Origin: Acetobacteraceae bacterium
GTDB lineage: Bacteria > Pseudomonadota > Alphaproteobacteria > Acetobacterales > Acetobacteraceae
Assembly (NCBI GenBank): GCA_947371015.1
Contig: CANBNK010000014.1
Coordinates: 1 to 64,000, forward strand
Reading direction: 5' to 3'
Length of the DNA stretch: 64,000 nucleotides
Shown here piece after piece: positions 33,005-41,140 of this stretch (position 1 is the first letter of the stretch; each line of letters begins with the position of its first letter). A program made the position numbers and the translations under genes. Under the pieces are notes generated by a model. It was not told where the DNA came from, made no database searches, and was given only the letters and a program-made list of their open reading frames with translations.

Positions 33005-34021
33005 ATGTTCCGCACCACCATCGCCGGCAGCCTGCCCAAGCCCGCCTGGCTCGCCGAGACCAACAAGCTCTGGCCGGCCTGGAAGGCCGAGGGCGCCGAC
33101 TTGGCTGAGGCCAAGCGCGACGCCACCCTGCTGTGGCTGAAGGAGCAGGAGGATGCGGGCATCGACATCGTGACCGATGGCGAGATGAGCCGGCAGCATT
33201 TCGTCCATGGCTTCCTGGAATTCGTCGAAGGCATCGACTTCGCCAACAAGGTAAAGATGGGCATCCGTAACAACCGCTATGATGCGATGGTGCCACAGGT
33301 GGTCGGGCCGCTGAAGCTGAAGGGCCGCGTGCATGAGGTGGAAGCCAAGCTGCTGCGGGCGCACACCAAGAAGCTGGTGAAGATCACCATGCCCGGCCCG
33401 ATGACCATCATCGACACCATCCAGGACAGCTACTACGGCGACCGGGTGAAGATGGCGATGGCCTTCGCCGAGCTGCTGAACCAGGAAGCCCGCGCCCTGC
33501 AGGCCGATGGCGTCGATATCGTGCAGTTCGATGAACCCGCCTTCAACGTCTACATGGCCGAGGCCGCCGACTGGGGCGTCAAGGCGCTGGAACGCTGCAT
33601 CGAGGGCCTGACCTGCAAGACCGCGGTGCACATCTGCTACGGCTACGGCATCGAGGCCAACCTGAAGTGGAAGGAAACCCTGGGCGACAGCTGGCGCCAG
33701 TATGAGCAGGTGTTCCCGGCCCTGGCCGCGTCCAACATCAACCAGGTCAGCTTGGAATGCGCCAACAGCCATGTGCCGATGGAGCTGATCGGCCTGCTGA
33801 AGGGCAAGGAAGTGATGGTCGGCGTGATCGACGTCGCCTCCGAGGTGGTGGAGACGCCGGAGCAGGTGGCGGCCGTGATCCGGGAAGCGCTGAAATACGT
33901 GCCGGCGGACAAGCTGCTGCCCTGCACCAACTGCGGCATGGCGCCGATGCCGCGCCACATCGCCGCGGCCAAGCTGCGGGCGCTGGCGGCCGGGGCGCGG
34001 CTGGCCTGCGAGCCGGCCTGA
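33005..34021 (+). CDS. MetE-core (cobalamin-independent methionine synthase C-terminal domain) methyltransferase
   Basis: A 338-residue single (beta/alpha)8 barrel corresponding only to the C-terminal half of MetE. The zinc/homocysteine ligands are all present: H209 and C211 (AVHICYG), E251 (SLECANS) and C310 (PCTNCGM). The N-terminal MetE half that helps bind folate is absent. Stand-alone core-MetE proteins include folate-independent methionine synthases that use other methyl donors, and also other corrinoid- or thiol-dependent methyltransferases. Being in a genome with a B12-controlled corrinoid receptor makes corrinoid donors worth considering. The DUF1852 (MesX) partner is not next to it. 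Confidence 0.85.
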   Translation: MFRTTIAGSLPKPAWLAETNKLWPAWKAEGADLAEAKRDATLLWLKEQEDAGIDIVTDGEMSRQHFVHGFLEFVEGIDFANKVKMGIRNNRYDAMVPQVVGPLKLKGRVHEVEAKLLRAHTKKLVKITMPGPMTIIDTIQDSYYGDRVKMAMAFAELLNQEARALQADGVDIVQFDEPAFNVYMAEAADWGVKALERCIEGLTCKTAVHICYGYGIEANLKWKETLGDSWRQYEQVFPALAASNINQVSLECANSHVPMELIGLLKGKEVMVGVIDVASEVVETPEQVAAVIREALKYVPADKLLPCTNCGMAPMPRHIAAAKLRALAAGARLACEPA

Positions 34022-34046
34022 AGCCAGCGGCGCTCAGGCCGTTTTT
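34014..34046 (+). terminator. Intrinsic terminator of the MetE-like gene
   Basis: Stem CGGCCTGA/TCAGGCCG (8 bp) around a 12-nt loop, followed by TTTTT at 34042-34046. The left arm includes the stop codon of the MetE-core gene. Confidence 0.75.
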
Positions 34047-34096
34047 GGCGAGGCTGCTTCGCGGCTTGTGGCGATCCCACCCCAGCCGGTCAGGCT

Positions 34097-34258
34097 CTAC
34101 GAAGTCGGCGCGGGGGGCGGGGAGCACCGCGGCGGCGGGCGCTGCGGCCGATCCGTCCCGCTGCTGGGCGGCTCGGCTGGCGGCGCAGGCGCGGTCTGCG
34201 CCACCGCGCCGCCGGTCAGCAGGGCGAGCAAGGCCAATACCTTAAGCGGCAAGGTCAT
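34097..34258 (-). CDS. Small secreted proline-rich protein
   Basis: A 53-residue frame starting MTLPLKVLALLALLTGG and ending in a proline-rich tail (APAPPAEPP, then several PPP runs). The first 20 residues are a signal peptide with a likely cut at AVA-Q. The ATG lies inside the last codons of thpR in another frame and has GGAGG 6 nt upstream, a strong site, so it is probably translated by coupling from the esterase-thpR message. One cysteine lies in the tail (residue 45), not at the cleavage site, so it is not a lipoprotein by that sign. No family recognised. Confidence 0.55.
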   Translation of the reverse strand: MTLPLKVLALLALLTGGAVAQTAPAPPAEPPSSGTDRPQRPPPRCSPPPAPTS

Positions 34259-34781
34259 AGGCAACCTCCGGCGTATAGACGCTGTTCTGCTTGCCCAGCT
34301 GGCTGCTGAACAGGGTGAAGTGTTCCACGGTAATGGGCGCGGCGCGAAACAGATTATGCGCCTGCACCCAGCTGATCAGCTTGTCCGGCGACGCCAGCCC
34401 GGTGCGGGCGATGGTGACATGCGGCGTGAACTTCTTCCGCTCCGGCTGCAGGCCGATGCGTTGCAGCGCCGTCTCTACCTTGCATTGCAGGAACCCCAGC
34501 GTCTCGTTCCGCGCGGCCGAGATATACAGCGCCTGGATGCGGCCGGCCTTCTCGAACAGGCCGGCGCCGGTCAGCGCCAGCTCGAACGGCCGGGCGCGGA
34601 TATTGGCCAGCGCGTCGTCCACTTCCTGGGCGCGCCAGTTCTCCACCTCCCCGATGAAGCGCAGCGTCAGGTGGTAGTTATCCGGCGGGACCCATTTGGC
34701 CCCCTGGATGCCGCCGGCCAACATGGCCAACTGGGTCCTCAGTTCCGCGGGTAGTTCGAGGGCGACGAACAGGCGGATCAT
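34242..34781 (-). CDS. thpR: RNA 2',3'-cyclic phosphodiesterase (2H phosphoesterase)
   Basis: A 179-residue two-histidine phosphoesterase. The HxTx motifs are HLTL (H37) and HVTI (H121), with FIGEV after the first. It opens 2',3'-cyclic phosphates on RNA ends, although the cellular role in bacteria is not settled. GAGGAGG lies just before the ATG. It is the second gene after an SGNH esterase (10 nt apart) and is followed by an overlapping small secreted protein. Confidence 0.93.
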   Translation of the reverse strand: MIRLFVALELPAELRTQLAMLAGGIQGAKWVPPDNYHLTLRFIGEVENWRAQEVDDALANIRARPFELALTGAGLFEKAGRIQALYISAARNETLGFLQCKVETALQRIGLQPERKKFTPHVTIARTGLASPDKLISWVQAHNLFRAAPITVEHFTLFSSQLGKQNSVYTPEVAYDLAA

Positions 34782-34791
34782 GCGGGCCTCC

Positions 34792-35442
34792 TCAGGTCAG
34801 GCGGGACAACAGGGTTTCCACCAACGGCAGCAGGCGGCGAACCAGCAGGCGCACCCCCTCGGCGTTGGGGTGGATACCATCGGCCTGGTTCAGCGCGGGG
34901 TTGCCCGCCACGCCCTCCAGGAAGAACGGGTCGAAGATGGCGGCCGGGTGCGCCGCCGCCACGCGCTGGAAGGCGCCGGCGAAGTCGCGGCCGTACTCGG
35001 CGCCCAGGTTGGGCGGCGCCAGCATGCCCGAGAGCAGCACCGGCATGGCGCCGAGCTTGCGGAGGATGGCGTTGAGGTTCGCCTCTGTCTGCGCCGGCGC
35101 CAGGCCACGCAGCCCGTCATTGGCGCCGAGTTCGACGATCGTGGCGTGTGGCCGCTCGCCCAGCGCCCAGTCCAGACGGGCCAGGCCGCCGGCCGTGGTA
35201 TCGCCGGAGACGCCGGCATCCAGCACTTTCGCCCGCGTCCCCAACGCGACCTGGAGCTGGGGGACGAAGCCCTGGCCGGGCGCCAGGCCGAAGCCGGCGG
35301 TCAGGCTGTCGCCCAGGGCGAGGATGCGCCGCGGTTCGGCGGCGCGGGCGGCAGCACCAATGCATCCAAATGCAACGATGCCTTTCGCCAGCGCGGTTCT
35401 GCGGCCATATGCGGCGCCAACCCCGGATGCATACGGCGCCAT
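34792..35442 (-). CDS. Arylesterase/lysophospholipase (SGNH hydrolase, TesA-like)
   Basis: A 216-residue SGNH/GDSL hydrolase: GDSLTAGFG (catalytic S46), SGDTTAGG (block II), GANDGLRG (block III) and DGIHPN (D188, H191). A RR-containing hydrophobic leader ends near AARAA, so it should be exported to the periplasm like E. coli TesA. It diverges from a YbbA-type ABC ATPase; in E. coli tesA and ybbA are also divergent neighbours. The ATG at 35442 shares its CCATGG with the opposite gene's ATG. thpR follows 10 nt downstream. Confidence 0.88.
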   Translation of the reverse strand: MAPYASGVGAAYGRRTALAKGIVAFGCIGAAARAAEPRRILALGDSLTAGFGLAPGQGFVPQLQVALGTRAKVLDAGVSGDTTAGGLARLDWALGERPHATIVELGANDGLRGLAPAQTEANLNAILRKLGAMPVLLSGMLAPPNLGAEYGRDFAGAFQRVAAAHPAAIFDPFFLEGVAGNPALNQADGIHPNAEGVRLLVRRLLPLVETLLSRLT

Positions 35443-36190
35443 GGATGCCACAATCAGCCACCCCCGACCGCTGCCCAATGAAACCCCGACCGAATCGCTG
35501 ATCGAGGCACGGGCGCTGACGTTCAGCGTGGCCAGCAGCGGCGGCGTGGTCAACATCCTCCGCGGCATTGACCTGAAAGTACAACCTGGCGAGGCGCTCG
35601 GGCTCGTCGGGCCTTCGGGGTCGGGCAAGACGTCGCTCCTGATGCTGCTGGCCGGGTTGGAACGCCCGAGCGGCGGGACGTTGCGCGTGGCCGGTGCGAC
35701 GCTTGGGGAGATGGGCGAGGATGCGCTGGCCCGCTTCCGTCGCGACAAGGTGGGGATCGTGTTCCAGGCCTTCCACCTGATCCCCAGCATGACCGCGCTG
35801 GAGAACGTGGCGATACCGCTGGAATTCGCTGGGCGGGCAGACGCCTTCGACCGTGCCGAGGCCAGCCTGCGCGCGGTCGGCCTGGGGCATCGGCTGGGGC
35901 ACTACCCCGGCCAGCTTTCCGGTGGGGAGCAGCAGCGCGTGGCGCTGGCCCGGGCCACGGTGGCGGAACCGGCGCTGCTGCTGGCCGACGAGCCAACCGG
36001 CAACCTGGACCGCGCGACGGGCGCGCTGGTGATGGACCTGCTGTTCGGCCTGCGCGAACGGCTGGGCACCACGCTGCTGCTGGTGACGCATGACGAGGCG
36101 CTGGCCGCCCGCTGTGGCCGGGTGGTGCGGATGGAGGACGGGCTGCTCGCGGGCGGCCCAGGGCACGAAGCCGCGGGCGACGCTGCTTGA
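35441..36190 (+). CDS. ABC transporter ATP-binding protein (LolD/YbbA-type)
   Basis: A 249-residue ATPase: Walker A GPSGSGKT (58-65), Q-loop VFQAFHLIPSMTALENV, signature LSGGEQQR (159-166), Walker B ALLLADEPTGNLD (178-190) and a switch histidine in LLVTHDE. The LolD/MacB-type profile and a following FtsX-like permease point to a YbbA-type ATPase. The ATG at 35441 has no clear ribosome site; it lies in CCATGG, which is also the start codon region of the esterase on the other strand. The stop overlaps the permease start as TTGA. Confidence 0.88.
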   Translation: MDATISHPRPLPNETPTESLIEARALTFSVASSGGVVNILRGIDLKVQPGEALGLVGPSGSGKTSLLMLLAGLERPSGGTLRVAGATLGEMGEDALARFRRDKVGIVFQAFHLIPSMTALENVAIPLEFAGRADAFDRAEASLRAVGLGHRLGHYPGQLSGGEQQRVALARATVAEPALLLADEPTGNLDRATGALVMDLLFGLRERLGTTLLLVTHDEALAARCGRVVRMEDGLLAGGPGHEAAGDAA

Positions 36191-38721
36191 GCGCGCTGGT
36201 CGAGGCCGGCAGCCGCACCGGCTCCGCGGGCTGGCCGCTGGCCTTCCGCCTGGCGCGGCGGGAGTTGCGCGGCGGGGTGAAGTCGCTGCGGATCGTGCTG
36301 GCCTGCCTGGCGCTGGGTGTCGCCGCCATCGCCGCCGTCGGCACCTTGCGGACTGCCATCGATGCCGGGCTGCGGGCCGATGGCGCCCGGCTGCTGGGCG
36401 GCGATGTCGAGCTGCGCGGCGGCTCCCAGCCGGTGCCCGACGCGGTGCGTGCCTTCATCGCCGCGCGGGCGGCGCGGACCTCCGACATCACCATCCTGCG
36501 CAGCCTGCTGGTGGCGCCTTCCGGTGAACGCCTGTTGGTGGAGGTGAAGGCGGTGGACGCCGCCTATCCGCTGCTGGGCACCCTGCTGTTGGAACCGTCG
36601 GTGCCGCTGCGGGATGGCGAGGTGGCGGTGGAGCCGATCATCGCCGAGCGCCTGGGCCTGAAGCTTGGCGACGAACTCCGGCTGGGCGAGGCGCATCCCC
36701 GCCTGGTGGCGCTGCTTCGCGCGGAGCCGGACAAGGCGGCGACTCCGGCCTTCTTCGGCCCGCGCGTCATGGCGACCAGGGCCACGCTGGATACAACCGG
36801 GCTGATCCAGCCCGGCAGCCTGCTGCAGCATAGCCTGCGGGTGCAGTTGCCGCCCGGCGGCGATGCGGCCGGCTTCGTCGAGACCCTGCGCGCCAGCTTC
36901 CCCGGCGAGGGGCTGCGGCTGCGCACTGCCAGCACGGCGGAGCCCGGCTTCTCCCGCTTCATGGACAGCACCGCGAGCTTCCTGACCCTGGCCGGGCTGA
37001 CAGCGCTGCTGGTCGGCGGCATCGGCGTGGCCACGGGCGTGCGGGCCTGGCTGGAGGCGCGGGCGAAAACCATCGCCACGCTGCGCTGCCTCGGCGCGCC
37101 CTCCGGCCTGGTGCTGGCGATGCACCTGGTGCAGTTGCTGGCGCTCTCGGCGCTGGGGATCCTGGCCGGTCTGGTGGCGGGGTATGGGCTGACCTGGCTG
37201 GCGGCGCAGTTTCTCGCCGGCAGCCTGCCGGTCCCGCCGCGACTGGTGCCCTACCCCGGCCCGCTGGGGCTGGCGGCGCTGTATGGGCTGCTGACCGCGC
37301 TGGCCTTCGCGCTGTGGCCGCTCGGCCGCGCCGCGCGCATCCCCGGCGCCGCGCTGTTCCGCGACGCCATCGCGCCCGAAGGCGCCCGGCCCGGCTGGGG
37401 CGTGCTGGCGGCGCAGCTGGCGGCGGCGGCGGCGCTGATCGGGCTGGTGGTCGCCACCGCGGGCAATCCGCGCTTCGCCGCCGGGTTCTGCGCCGCGGCG
37501 CTGGCGACGCTGGGGCTGTTCCGGCTGGGCGCCGCCGGGCTGATGCTGGCGGCGGGCCGCGTCTCCCATCGGCTGCGCGGCGCCTGGCGGCTGGGGCTGG
37601 CCAACCTGCACCGGCCGGGCGCACCGACCGCGCTGGTAATGATCTCGCTTGGCATTGGGCTCACCACGCTGACCGCGATTGCGCAGATCGAGGGCAATCT
37701 GCGGCGCCAGGTGGAGGCGGACCTGCCGAAGCGGGCGCCGAACTTCTTCTTCGTCGATATCCAGCAGGACCAGTTGGCGCGGTTCGACGCGCTGACTGCG
37801 ACCCTGCCGGGGGTGGAGGAAGTGAAGCGGGTGCCGAACCTGCGGGCGCGGATCACCGCGTTGAAGGGCGTACCAGTGGCGCAGGTGCGCGCCGCGCCGG
37901 GCAGCGAATGGGCGTTGGCCGGCGACCGCGGCCTGACCTACAGCGCCACGCCGCCCGAAGGCGCTCGGGTGGTCAGCGGCGCCTGGTGGGCTCCGGAGTA
38001 TCGCGGGGCGCCGCTGGTCTCGCTGGATGCCGGGCTGGCCGAGGGCTGGGCGGTGGGGATCGGCGACGTGGTGACGCTGAACATTCTGGGCCGCGACCTG
38101 GACTTCACCATAGCGAATACCCGGGCGGTGAACTGGCGCGGCATGGGCATGAACTTCGCCTTGGTTGCCTCGCCCGGCGTGCTGGAGGCGGCGCCGCATT
38201 CCAACATCGCCACCCTGCGCGGCGATCCCGCCCAGGATGCCGCCGTGCTCAGGGCCGTGACCGATGCCTTCCCCAACGTCACCGGCGTGCGGGTGCGGGA
38301 CGCGCTGGAAACGCTGGCCGAACTGCTCGGCCGGGTGGCGACGGCGCTGACCGCGACCGCCAGCCTGACCCTGGCCAGCGGCGTGCTGGTGCTGGGCGGC
38401 GCGGTGGCGGCCGGGCAACGCAGGCGGGTGCGCGATGCCGTGGTGCTGAAGGTGCTCGGCGCCACGCGGGGGCAGATTTCCGCGGCCTGGGCGGTGGAGT
38501 TCGGCCTCATCGGCGCCTGCTCCGGCCTGCTGGCGGCGGCGGCGGGCGGTGCCGCCAGCTGGGCGGTGATGCGCTTCATGCTCGGCAGCGCCTGGGAGCC
38601 GCTTTGGGGCGTGATGGCCGCAACCCTGCTGGGCTGCCTGGCGCTGGCGCTGGGCTTCGGGCGAATCGGCACCGCCCTGGCGCTGCGGGCGCGGCCCGCT
38701 GGCGAACTGCGTGGGGAGTGA
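36187..38721 (+). CDS. FtsX-like ABC transporter permease (YbbP-type)
   Basis: An 844-residue permease with an N-terminal membrane helix, a large periplasmic domain (about 60-265), a block of four helices near 265-415, a second periplasmic region, and four C-terminal helices (about 720-840). The ALRRELRGG-like start and duplicated FtsX modules match YbbP. Such complexes move or release lipids or proteins across the inner membrane rather than importing solutes, and YbbAP is often next to TesA. The start is TTG, overlapping the TGA of the ATPase gene; no better start precedes the first helix. Confidence 0.88.
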   Translation: MSALVEAGSRTGSAGWPLAFRLARRELRGGVKSLRIVLACLALGVAAIAAVGTLRTAIDAGLRADGARLLGGDVELRGGSQPVPDAVRAFIAARAARTSDITILRSLLVAPSGERLLVEVKAVDAAYPLLGTLLLEPSVPLRDGEVAVEPIIAERLGLKLGDELRLGEAHPRLVALLRAEPDKAATPAFFGPRVMATRATLDTTGLIQPGSLLQHSLRVQLPPGGDAAGFVETLRASFPGEGLRLRTASTAEPGFSRFMDSTASFLTLAGLTALLVGGIGVATGVRAWLEARAKTIATLRCLGAPSGLVLAMHLVQLLALSALGILAGLVAGYGLTWLAAQFLAGSLPVPPRLVPYPGPLGLAALYGLLTALAFALWPLGRAARIPGAALFRDAIAPEGARPGWGVLAAQLAAAAALIGLVVATAGNPRFAAGFCAAALATLGLFRLGAAGLMLAAGRVSHRLRGAWRLGLANLHRPGAPTALVMISLGIGLTTLTAIAQIEGNLRRQVEADLPKRAPNFFFVDIQQDQLARFDALTATLPGVEEVKRVPNLRARITALKGVPVAQVRAAPGSEWALAGDRGLTYSATPPEGARVVSGAWWAPEYRGAPLVSLDAGLAEGWAVGIGDVVTLNILGRDLDFTIANTRAVNWRGMGMNFALVASPGVLEAAPHSNIATLRGDPAQDAAVLRAVTDAFPNVTGVRVRDALETLAELLGRVATALTATASLTLASGVLVLGGAVAAGQRRRVRDAVVLKVLGATRGQISAAWAVEFGLIGACSGLLAAAAGGAASWAVMRFMLGSAWEPLWGVMAATLLGCLALALGFGRIGTALALRARPAGELRGE

Positions 38722-38832
38722 GCGCAACAATACGTCACGTGCGAAGCGGCCTTGCAGGCATTATTCTAGCGGCAACTGGGCGCCCACGTCGCCCGGCACG
38801 GATGAGGCCAAGGCCCGCCCCGCCGAATAGGC

Positions 38833-38862
38833 TTGATCGGGATTAAAACCTCTCCATATTAC
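38833..38862 (+). promoter_or_regulatory. Candidate promoter of the BI-1 gene
   Basis: TTGATC at 38833-38838 and TATTAC at 38857-38862 with an 18-nt spacer. It lies about 50 nt before the BI-1 start codon. Confidence 0.35.
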
Positions 38863-38865
38863 GTG

Positions 38866-38884
38866 GCGCGAGATACCCTCGCGC
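38866..38884 (+). promoter_or_regulatory. 5'-leader hairpin of the BI-1 gene
   Basis: GCGCGAG and CTCGCGC pair in a 7-bp stem around ATACC. GAGATACC occurs here (38870-38877) and again at 38897-38904, just before the coding region. Confidence 0.4.
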
Positions 38885-38910
38885 GAACCCCTACGGGAGA
38901 TACCAAGGCT

Positions 38911-39702
38911 ATGGCCCTTCAACCCGACTATCGGACCACGACGGGAGCGCCAGGCTGGGGTCGTACCGCGACCGCCGACGCGGCCGCCGTCGATGCCGGG
39001 CTCCGGGCGTACATGCTCCGAGTCTTCAACTGGATGGCCTCCGGGCTGCTGTTGACCGGCATCGTCGCCTTCGTCATCGGCTCAAACCCCGACATCCAGG
39101 CGATGTTCTGGCAGGTGACGCGCACGGCCTCCGGCGCCCGCTCCATTAGCCCGACGCTGCTGGGCTGGGGCGCCATGCTCTCGCCGATCGCCTTCGTGCT
39201 GGTGCTGAGCTTCGGCATCAACAAGCTGAGCACGCAGGCGGCCCAGGGGCTGTTCTGGCTGTTCTGCGCCTGCATGGGCGCCAGCCTGAGCAACATCTTC
39301 CTGCGCTACACCGGCGGGAGCATCGCCAGCACCTTCTTCGTTACCGCCGGCATGTTCGCGGCTACCAGCGCCTACGGCTACACCACCGGGCGTGACCTGA
39401 CCCGCATGGGCAGCTTCATGATGATGGGCCTGATCGGCATCCTGCTGGCCGGCCTGGTCAACATGTTCCTGCAGAGCACCATGCTGGCCTTCATCACCAG
39501 CGTCATCGGCGTGGTCGTGTTCGTCGGCCTGACCGCCTACGACACCCAGCGGATCAAGTCCGACTACCTGCAGTACGCCTATGCAGAGGGCACCGACGAG
39601 GCCGGCAAGCGCAGCGTGATGGACGCGCTGACGCTGTACCTGAACTTCGTCAACCTGTTCCAGCTGCTGCTGCAGTTCATGGGCGTGCGCAACAACGACT
39701 GA
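38911..39702 (+). CDS. Bax inhibitor-1/YccA family membrane protein
   Basis: A 263-residue protein with seven hydrophobic segments and the C-terminal signature of the BI-1 family: GLTAYDTQRIKSDY, then MDALTLYLNFVNLFQLLLQFMG. The family includes pH-sensitive calcium leak channels and E. coli YccA, which interacts with FtsH. The ATG at 38911 is preferred over an earlier in-frame codon because GGGAGA lies upstream and the extra residues are not conserved in character. A terminator follows. No operon partner. Confidence 0.9.
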   Translation: MALQPDYRTTTGAPGWGRTATADAAAVDAGLRAYMLRVFNWMASGLLLTGIVAFVIGSNPDIQAMFWQVTRTASGARSISPTLLGWGAMLSPIAFVLVLSFGINKLSTQAAQGLFWLFCACMGASLSNIFLRYTGGSIASTFFVTAGMFAATSAYGYTTGRDLTRMGSFMMMGLIGILLAGLVNMFLQSTMLAFITSVIGVVVFVGLTAYDTQRIKSDYLQYAYAEGTDEAGKRSVMDALTLYLNFVNLFQLLLQFMGVRNND

Positions 39703-39778
39703 GGTACCGAGCAGCAGGGCCACGCGGCCCTGCTGCGCCCTGGTCCGCGGGCCGGTGGTGCCACGGTCCAGACAGCAG

Positions 39779-39810
39779 AAACCCCCGGGGAGCGATCCCC
39801 GGGGGTTTTT
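39779..39810. terminator. Strong intrinsic terminator between BI-1 gene and lpxC
   Basis: AAACCCCCGGGG (39779-39790), a 6-nt loop, CCCCGGGGGTTT (39797-39808), then T. A 12-bp stem followed by a T run of five in all; the A run on the left could also serve lpxC from the other side. Confidence 0.9.
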
Positions 39811-39842
39811 CGTAGCCGGAACGGGCAGGTGGTAAGGCGGGG

Positions 39843-40793
39843 CTACAGCACCGCTGGGGCTGCCGCGGCCGGCAGGCGGGCCATGCTGCCCTCACCCACC
39901 AGGGCGGCGCTGACCAGGCGCCAGGCGCTGCGGTCGGCGAAGAGCTTGCGCAGCAGCCGGTTATTGAGCGCGTGGCCGGAGCGGTGGCCGGTGAAACGGG
40001 CGCGCAGCGGGGCGCCGGCCAGGGCCAGGTCGCCCACCGCATCCAGCAGCTTGTGGCGGACGAACTCGTCCGGGCGGCGGAGCCCACCGGGGTTCAGCAC
40101 GCGGTCGCCCTCGACCACCACCGCATTGGTCAGGTTGCCACCCAGAGCCAGGCCAGCGGCGCGGAGTGCTTCCACATCCTCGGCCAGGGCGAAGGTGCGG
40201 GCGCTGGCCAGGCCAGTGCGGAAGGCATGCGGGGTCAGGCGCTCGGCGCAGCGCTGGTGGCCGATGGCGCCAGCGTTGAACTCAATCTCGAAGCTGCCCT
40301 CGAAGCGGTTGCCGCCATTGGGCAGCAGCTCGGCCCAGGCGGCACCTTCCTGCACACGGATCGGGCGGATCACCTCCAGCACCTCGGCCATGCCGGCCCG
40401 AGAGGTGACGCCGGCACAGTCGATCAGGAAGACGAAGGGCGCGGCCGAGCCATCGAGGATGGGAACCTCGGCGCCGTCCAACTCAACATAGGCGTCGTCT
40501 ATGCCGCAGCCAGCCAGCGCCGCCATGACGTGCTCGACGGTGCCAATACGGATTTCCGGGCGGGTTGGGTCGCCAAGCACGGTACAGAGGCGCGTATCGA
40601 CCACGTTGTCCCAGCGGGCCGCAAGCTCCAGACCGCCAAGATCCTTGCGCCGGAACACGATGCCCGTGCCGGGCGTGGCAGGATGCAGGCTGAGCGACAC
40701 ACGACGGCCGCTGTGAACGCCAATACCCACGCAGCCGATGGAGGCCTTCAGCGTTCGCCTGCGTCCCAGTTCCTGCGGCAAATACCCGTCCAT
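39843..40793 (-). CDS. lpxC: UDP-3-O-acyl-N-acetylglucosamine deacetylase
   Basis: A 316-residue LpxC, the committed zinc enzyme of lipid A synthesis. Zinc ligands H88 (VEHVMAA), H247 and D251 (VRHKLLDAVGDL), and catalytic H274 (HRSGHALN) are present. It lies after ftsZ in the same direction, as in many Proteobacteria, but is separated from it by a terminator and about 350 nt, so it likely has its own promoter. Its presence shows a lipid A-bearing outer membrane. Confidence 0.96.
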   Translation of the reverse strand: MDGYLPQELGRRRTLKASIGCVGIGVHSGRRVSLSLHPATPGTGIVFRRKDLGGLELAARWDNVVDTRLCTVLGDPTRPEIRIGTVEHVMAALAGCGIDDAYVELDGAEVPILDGSAAPFVFLIDCAGVTSRAGMAEVLEVIRPIRVQEGAAWAELLPNGGNRFEGSFEIEFNAGAIGHQRCAERLTPHAFRTGLASARTFALAEDVEALRAAGLALGGNLTNAVVVEGDRVLNPGGLRRPDEFVRHKLLDAVGDLALAGAPLRARFTGHRSGHALNNRLLRKLFADRSAWRLVSAALVGEGSMARLPAAAAPAVL

Positions 40794-41036
40794 CTAAGCC
40801 CCTGTCCATTTTGGAGCGCCTAGGCTCCGCAGGGCCCGATTTGCCCCTGGCTTTGGGGCGACGTTATGTCGGGCCCAGGGCAAACTGGCATTCAGGGGGC
40901 GCCACAGCGAGTCAACGCTTGTTACTCCGTGTTTCCACGAACGCCTTTGAATTTACGGCACCTTTTGCGCTGCACAGAGCAATATTAAGCCACTTGAACG
41001 TGATGATGTGCCGGAATTTTGGGCAGGAATAAACGG
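40794..41036 (-). other. AT-richer lpxC upstream region
   Basis: The ~240 nt between the ftsZ terminator and lpxC have no convincing frame. Bases from about 40915 to 41035 are richer in A and T than the rest of the window and probably contain the lpxC promoter; on the minus strand TTGACT (40910-40915) is one candidate -35 but its -10 is poor. No ribosome leader or riboswitch pattern was recognised. Confidence 0.45.
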
Positions 41037-41067
41037 AAAAACCCTCCCAGGCCGGGCCTGGGAGGGT
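41037..41067 (-). terminator. Intrinsic terminator of ftsZ
   Basis: ACCCTCCCAGG and CCTGGGAGGGT form an 11-bp stem with a 5-nt loop. On the minus strand the stem is followed by TTTTT (including the last stem base pair). It lies 74 nt after ftsZ. Confidence 0.88.
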
Positions 41068-41140
41068 GCAATCGACATTGCATGGGCTGACGAGGCGCTG
41101 GTTCGGCTCGCAGGCGTTGCTTCCTGCGAGGCCCGGCCTG

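Noticed and set aside
35902-38730. A minus-strand frame of about 940 residues opposite the FtsX-like permease
   Set aside because: Antisense shadow of an intact permease gene; Gln/Arg/Gly-rich, no ribosome site.
40900-41000. AT-richer lpxC upstream region considered as a second origin or mobile-element scar
   Set aside because: There are no DnaA-like 9-mers in phase and no inverted ends or target duplication; an lpxC promoter explains it.
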